NCBI GenBank assembly: GCA_002712135.1
Contig: PASO01000057.1
Location: 24,271 to 34,501 of the forward strand
Source of the DNA: Gammaproteobacteria bacterium
GTDB lineage: Bacteria; Pseudomonadota; Gammaproteobacteria; Pseudomonadales; Azotimanducaceae
DNA length: 10,231 nucleotides
Direction: 5' to 3'
In this document: positions 7,562 through 10,231 of the stretch, one piece after another
How positions within the stretch are numbered: position 1 is the stretch's first letter
How the letters are laid out: each line of letters opens with the position of its first letter
Notes under the pieces: model-generated
The model's input: the letters and a program-made list of their open reading frames with translations, nothing else
The model's database searches: none
Told to the model about the DNA's origin: nothing
Program-made: the position numbers and the translations under genes

Positions 7562-8497
7562 CTAGCTACCTTCCATTAATATGGTGCTCACCTCTGGAAT
7601 TTTCAAGACCTCAGTCGATTCCGGCCTAACTATCACATGCAACCCCTGCCAAGCATTCAACCATGTGTACTGATGTTTTGCCAAGCGACGTGTAGCCACA
7701 ATCGCTCGTTCTACCATCTCCTCATAGGACAGTTCATTGACAAGAAAAGACCAGATCTGACGATAACCAACGGCTTTCATTGAAGGGAGTTCACTATTTA
7801 GGTCACCCCGTTCAAAAAGTACTCTCACCTCTTCCACAAAACCCTCCTCAAGCATGCCATGGAAACGCTCTGTTATTCTGCCGTGAAGCATATCTCTCTG
7901 GGGTATTACTGCAACTTCCACAAGGTCGAACGGGCACTCCAAAGCGCCCGCCTCATGGTGTTCCGTCAGCGTACGCCCCGTAATCTCGTATACTTCCAGT
8001 GCTCGTTGCAGTCGTTGAGGATCGTTAGTATGAATTCTCGCTGCCGCCTTGGGGTCTAGCCCAGCAAGGCGTTTGTGCATAGCCGACCAACCATGTGAGT
8101 TTGCTTGTTGCAGAAGCTGCTCCCTGACCACCGGGTCTGCCGATGGCAAGTCCGCGATCCCCTGCTTGAGAGCCCTAAGATACAGCATAGTTCCACCTAC
8201 AAGACACGGGATTCGGTTCTTGGCAATAACGTCGGTAATAATCTGCGTAGCGTCATCTCTAAACTCTGCCGCAGAGTACGCCTCCGCAGGATCTCGGATA
8301 TCGATCAGGTGATATGGGATCTGCTGACGGGTAGTTAAAGTCGGTTTAGCAGTTCCGATATCCATACCCTGATAGACCGCAGCAGAGTCCACACAAACGA
8401 GTTCAAGAGGAAACTTTGACGCTAAACCCTCAGCTAGTAGAGACTTTCCGCTCGCTGTAGGTCCCGTGATAACAAGAACCTTTGCCTTGACACTCAC
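7562..8497 (-). CDS. miaA: tRNA dimethylallyltransferase
   Basis: MiaA transfers the dimethylallyl group to N6 of A37 in tRNAs that read codons starting with U, the first step to ms2i6A. The 311-residue protein is of normal length. It shows the P-loop GPTASGKS (12-19), the catalytic/substrate motif DSAAVYQGMDIGTAKP (37-52) with Asp37, LVGGTMLYLRAL (99-110), and NDPQRLQRALEVYEITGR (158-175) that contacts tRNA. The C-terminal part contains MKAVGYRQIW and TRRLAKHQYTWL. The start is GTG at 8497, overlapping the mutL stop as GTGA, with no clear ribosome binding site, so translation is probably coupled to mutL. The mutL-miaA-hfq order is the standard gammaproteobacterial one, and miaA genes often carry internal promoters for hfq; I did not identify one. 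Identity is certain. Confidence 0.98.
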   Translation of the reverse strand: MSVKAKVLVITGPTASGKSLLAEGLASKFPLELVCVDSAAVYQGMDIGTAKPTLTTRQQIPYHLIDIRDPAEAYSAAEFRDDATQIITDVIAKNRIPCLVGGTMLYLRALKQGIADLPSADPVVREQLLQQANSHGWSAMHKRLAGLDPKAAARIHTNDPQRLQRALEVYEITGRTLTEHHEAGALECPFDLVEVAVIPQRDMLHGRITERFHGMLEEGFVEEVRVLFERGDLNSELPSMKAVGYRQIWSFLVNELSYEEMVERAIVATRRLAKHQYTWLNAWQGLHVIVRPESTEVLKIPEVSTILMEGS

Positions 8498-10230
8498 CGG
8501 CCGCGTAAAAACAAACCATCGAGTTCCCCGACAGTAAGTTCACAAAATGTTGGCCGGCCATGGTTACACTGACCGCTTCGCTCGGTTTCTTCCATGTCAC
8601 GTAGCAAAGCGTTCATTTCCTCTATCGATAGCTTGCGGTTAGCCCGAACAGAACCATGACAAGCCATGGTAGAAAGAATCTCGTCACGCTCAGCCTGAAT
8701 TCTCGATGTGGAGCCAAATTCAACTAGGTCTGCAAGAACATCTCTCACCAACTGTTCCGCATTGCCACGTGATAACAAAGCAGGTATGGCTCTAATGATT
8801 AATGACTCTTCAGAAGCCCTAGTTAAATCGAAACCCAAGTTCCCAAGTTCCGCCGCACAGTTGTCTACTGCGTCACTTTCAGCTGCGCTGACAGCTATGG
8901 TCATGGGGACTAACAGAGGTTGTATTTTAAGATTGTTATCCGATACTTTGAGTCTCTCGTAGGTGATTCGTTCATGCGCTGCGTGCATATCTACGATAAC
9001 TAATCCTCGTTCATTCTGAGCAAGAATATAGATCCCATGCAATTGCGCCACCGCATACCCGAGTGGGGGAACGTCACTATACACGTCTGCATTAATCGAC
9101 GCTGGCTCGCTACGCAGCAACTCCGCGTAGTGCTGCATCTGCTCACTAATCCGAGAACCTCGATGCTTCCCCTCCATGGAAAAATTAGATTGGACGGGAA
9201 TCGAAGTCAGCCGACCAACTGGACCAAGCTCAACAACATCCTCCGGCCTAACATCTGCTAATACCTTATGTATGGTATGAAATATGAAATCGTGAACATT
9301 CCTTGAATCACGAAATCGCACCTCGTGTTTAGTAGGGTGTACGTTAACGTCTAACGTCTTCGGGTCCAGAGTCAAAAATAGAGCAAACACCGGTTGGCGC
9401 GCCTGATACAGCACGTCTGAGTATGCTTGTTTCACGGCATGAGTGATCAGTTTGTCTCTTATTATGCGCGAATTAACGAAAAAGAATTGCTGATCCGATT
9501 GACTGCGGGAGTAGGTAGGCAATGAAATCCAACCTGACAGATGCATGCCATGGTTTTCTTCCTCGAAGTAAAGGGCATTCTCGACAAAGGTGGTTCCAAA
9601 AGCGCTCGCAAGGCGCCGCTGTTCGTCGTCCTTCGAAGTAGAACCACGATACTGTCTTGTCATCTTCCCATCATGACTTAGTGTTATGTTTATGGCGGGA
9701 TGACTCAGGCTTACTTTACGAATGATCTCATCGATGCGTTGATATTCAGTACGTTCAGTGCGAAGAAACTTTCTACGCGCAGGCGTGTTAAAGAAGAGAT
9801 CCCGGACTTCTATGGTAGTACCGCGGGGGTGGGCAGCGGGTGTTACTTCGCCATCTTCGACAATGGACCACCCTGTATTGCCATCGCTATCGTTGCTAGT
9901 CAGCGTCAAATGAGAAACTGAGGCGATACTAGCTAGCGCTTCCCCACGAAAACCAAGCGTACTAACCGCCTCGAGGTCTGAGATGGTCTCTATCTTACTT
10001 GTCGCATGCCGCGATAATGCAAGCATCAAATCTTGCTTCTTTATGCCCACCCCGTCGTCACGGATTTTAATCAATCTCGTGCCACCGGCCTCGACATGCA
10101 CATCTATCTGTGAACTCGAGGCATCAAGACTGTTCTCAAGCAGCTCTTTGACTACGGATGATGGACGCTCAACCACTTCGCCCGCGGCGATTTGATTCGC
10201 TAGTTTTGCCGTTAATTGTTTTATTCTCAT
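8494..10230 (-). CDS. mutL: DNA mismatch repair protein MutL, endonuclease type
   Basis: MutL couples MutS mismatch recognition to strand excision. The 578-residue protein has the N-terminal GHKL ATPase domain (1 to about 330): LANQIAAGEVVERP (10-23), Glu32/Asn33 in LLENSLDA, DDGVGI (58-63), GFRGEALASI (93-102), FFNTPARRKFLR (146-157) and NVHPTKHEVRFRD (296-308). A short linker (about 330-385) leads to the C-terminal dimerisation domain, which carries the metal-dependent nicking motif DMHA-x2-E-x4-E (414-425), ACHGSVRA (523-530) and CNHGRPT (555-561), plus a likely beta-clamp motif QPLLVP (437-442). These motifs are shared with Pseudomonas MutL and absent from MutH-dependent E. coli MutL. The ATG at 10230 is one base from the right edge; Pseudomonas homologues start a few residues earlier, so a start outside the window is possible. 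The stop overlaps the miaA start. Confidence 0.97.
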   Translation of the reverse strand: MRIKQLTAKLANQIAAGEVVERPSSVVKELLENSLDASSSQIDVHVEAGGTRLIKIRDDGVGIKKQDLMLALSRHATSKIETISDLEAVSTLGFRGEALASIASVSHLTLTSNDSDGNTGWSIVEDGEVTPAAHPRGTTIEVRDLFFNTPARRKFLRTERTEYQRIDEIIRKVSLSHPAINITLSHDGKMTRQYRGSTSKDDEQRRLASAFGTTFVENALYFEEENHGMHLSGWISLPTYSRSQSDQQFFFVNSRIIRDKLITHAVKQAYSDVLYQARQPVFALFLTLDPKTLDVNVHPTKHEVRFRDSRNVHDFIFHTIHKVLADVRPEDVVELGPVGRLTSIPVQSNFSMEGKHRGSRISEQMQHYAELLRSEPASINADVYSDVPPLGYAVAQLHGIYILAQNERGLVIVDMHAAHERITYERLKVSDNNLKIQPLLVPMTIAVSAAESDAVDNCAAELGNLGFDLTRASEESLIIRAIPALLSRGNAEQLVRDVLADLVEFGSTSRIQAERDEILSTMACHGSVRANRKLSIEEMNALLRDMEETERSGQCNHGRPTFCELTVGELDGLFLRGR

Positions 10231-10231
10231 T

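Overview
This window comes from the chromosome of a gammaproteobacterium and carries a conserved housekeeping block in the order mutL, miaA, hfq, hflX, hflK, hflC, yjeT-type gene (DUF2065), purA, tRNA-Leu, rnr. Every protein gene is on the minus strand. The tRNA gene is the only feature on the plus strand. The order matches the Pseudomonas/E. coli mutL-to-rnr neighbourhood. Two details point away from the enterobacteria: the MutL carries the metal-dependent endonuclease motif found in bacteria without MutH, and a tRNA-Leu gene sits where E. coli has nsrR. It also differs from Pseudomonas as I remember it, because no hisZ lies between the DUF2065 gene and purA. I cannot name the genus; a marine or environmental relative of the Pseudomonadales would fit.

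Layout in the direction of transcription (right to left): mutL (10230-8494) overlaps miaA (8497-7562) by four bases. An 87-base gap leads to hfq (7474-7244) and a 49-base gap to hflX (7194-5908). An 82-base gap precedes hflK (5825-4698). Then come hflC (4695-3823, 2 bases after hflK), the DUF2065 gene (3798-3610) and purA (3576-2320). A 323-base spacer between purA and rnr holds tRNA-Leu(CAG) at 2051-2137 on the plus strand with its own promoter. rnr (1996 to beyond base 1) is cut by the left edge within its S1 domain. About 95% of the window is coding.

The genes serve genome and RNA maintenance: mismatch repair (MutL), tRNA A37 prenylation (MiaA), sRNA/mRNA pairing (Hfq), ribosome splitting and rescue (HflX), control of the FtsH protease (HflK/HflC), AMP synthesis (PurA) and structured-RNA decay (RNase R). 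The window contains no mobile element, CRISPR array, integrase or defence gene. I found no new multi-gene system. The points worth a second look are small: an altered and misphased hflX start, a lengthened HflX loop expected to reach the peptidyl transferase centre, Ser instead of His at Hfq position 57, His in the PurA P-loop motif, a hairpin touching the purA ribosome binding site, and a tRNA gene lying antisense in the purA-rnr spacer.
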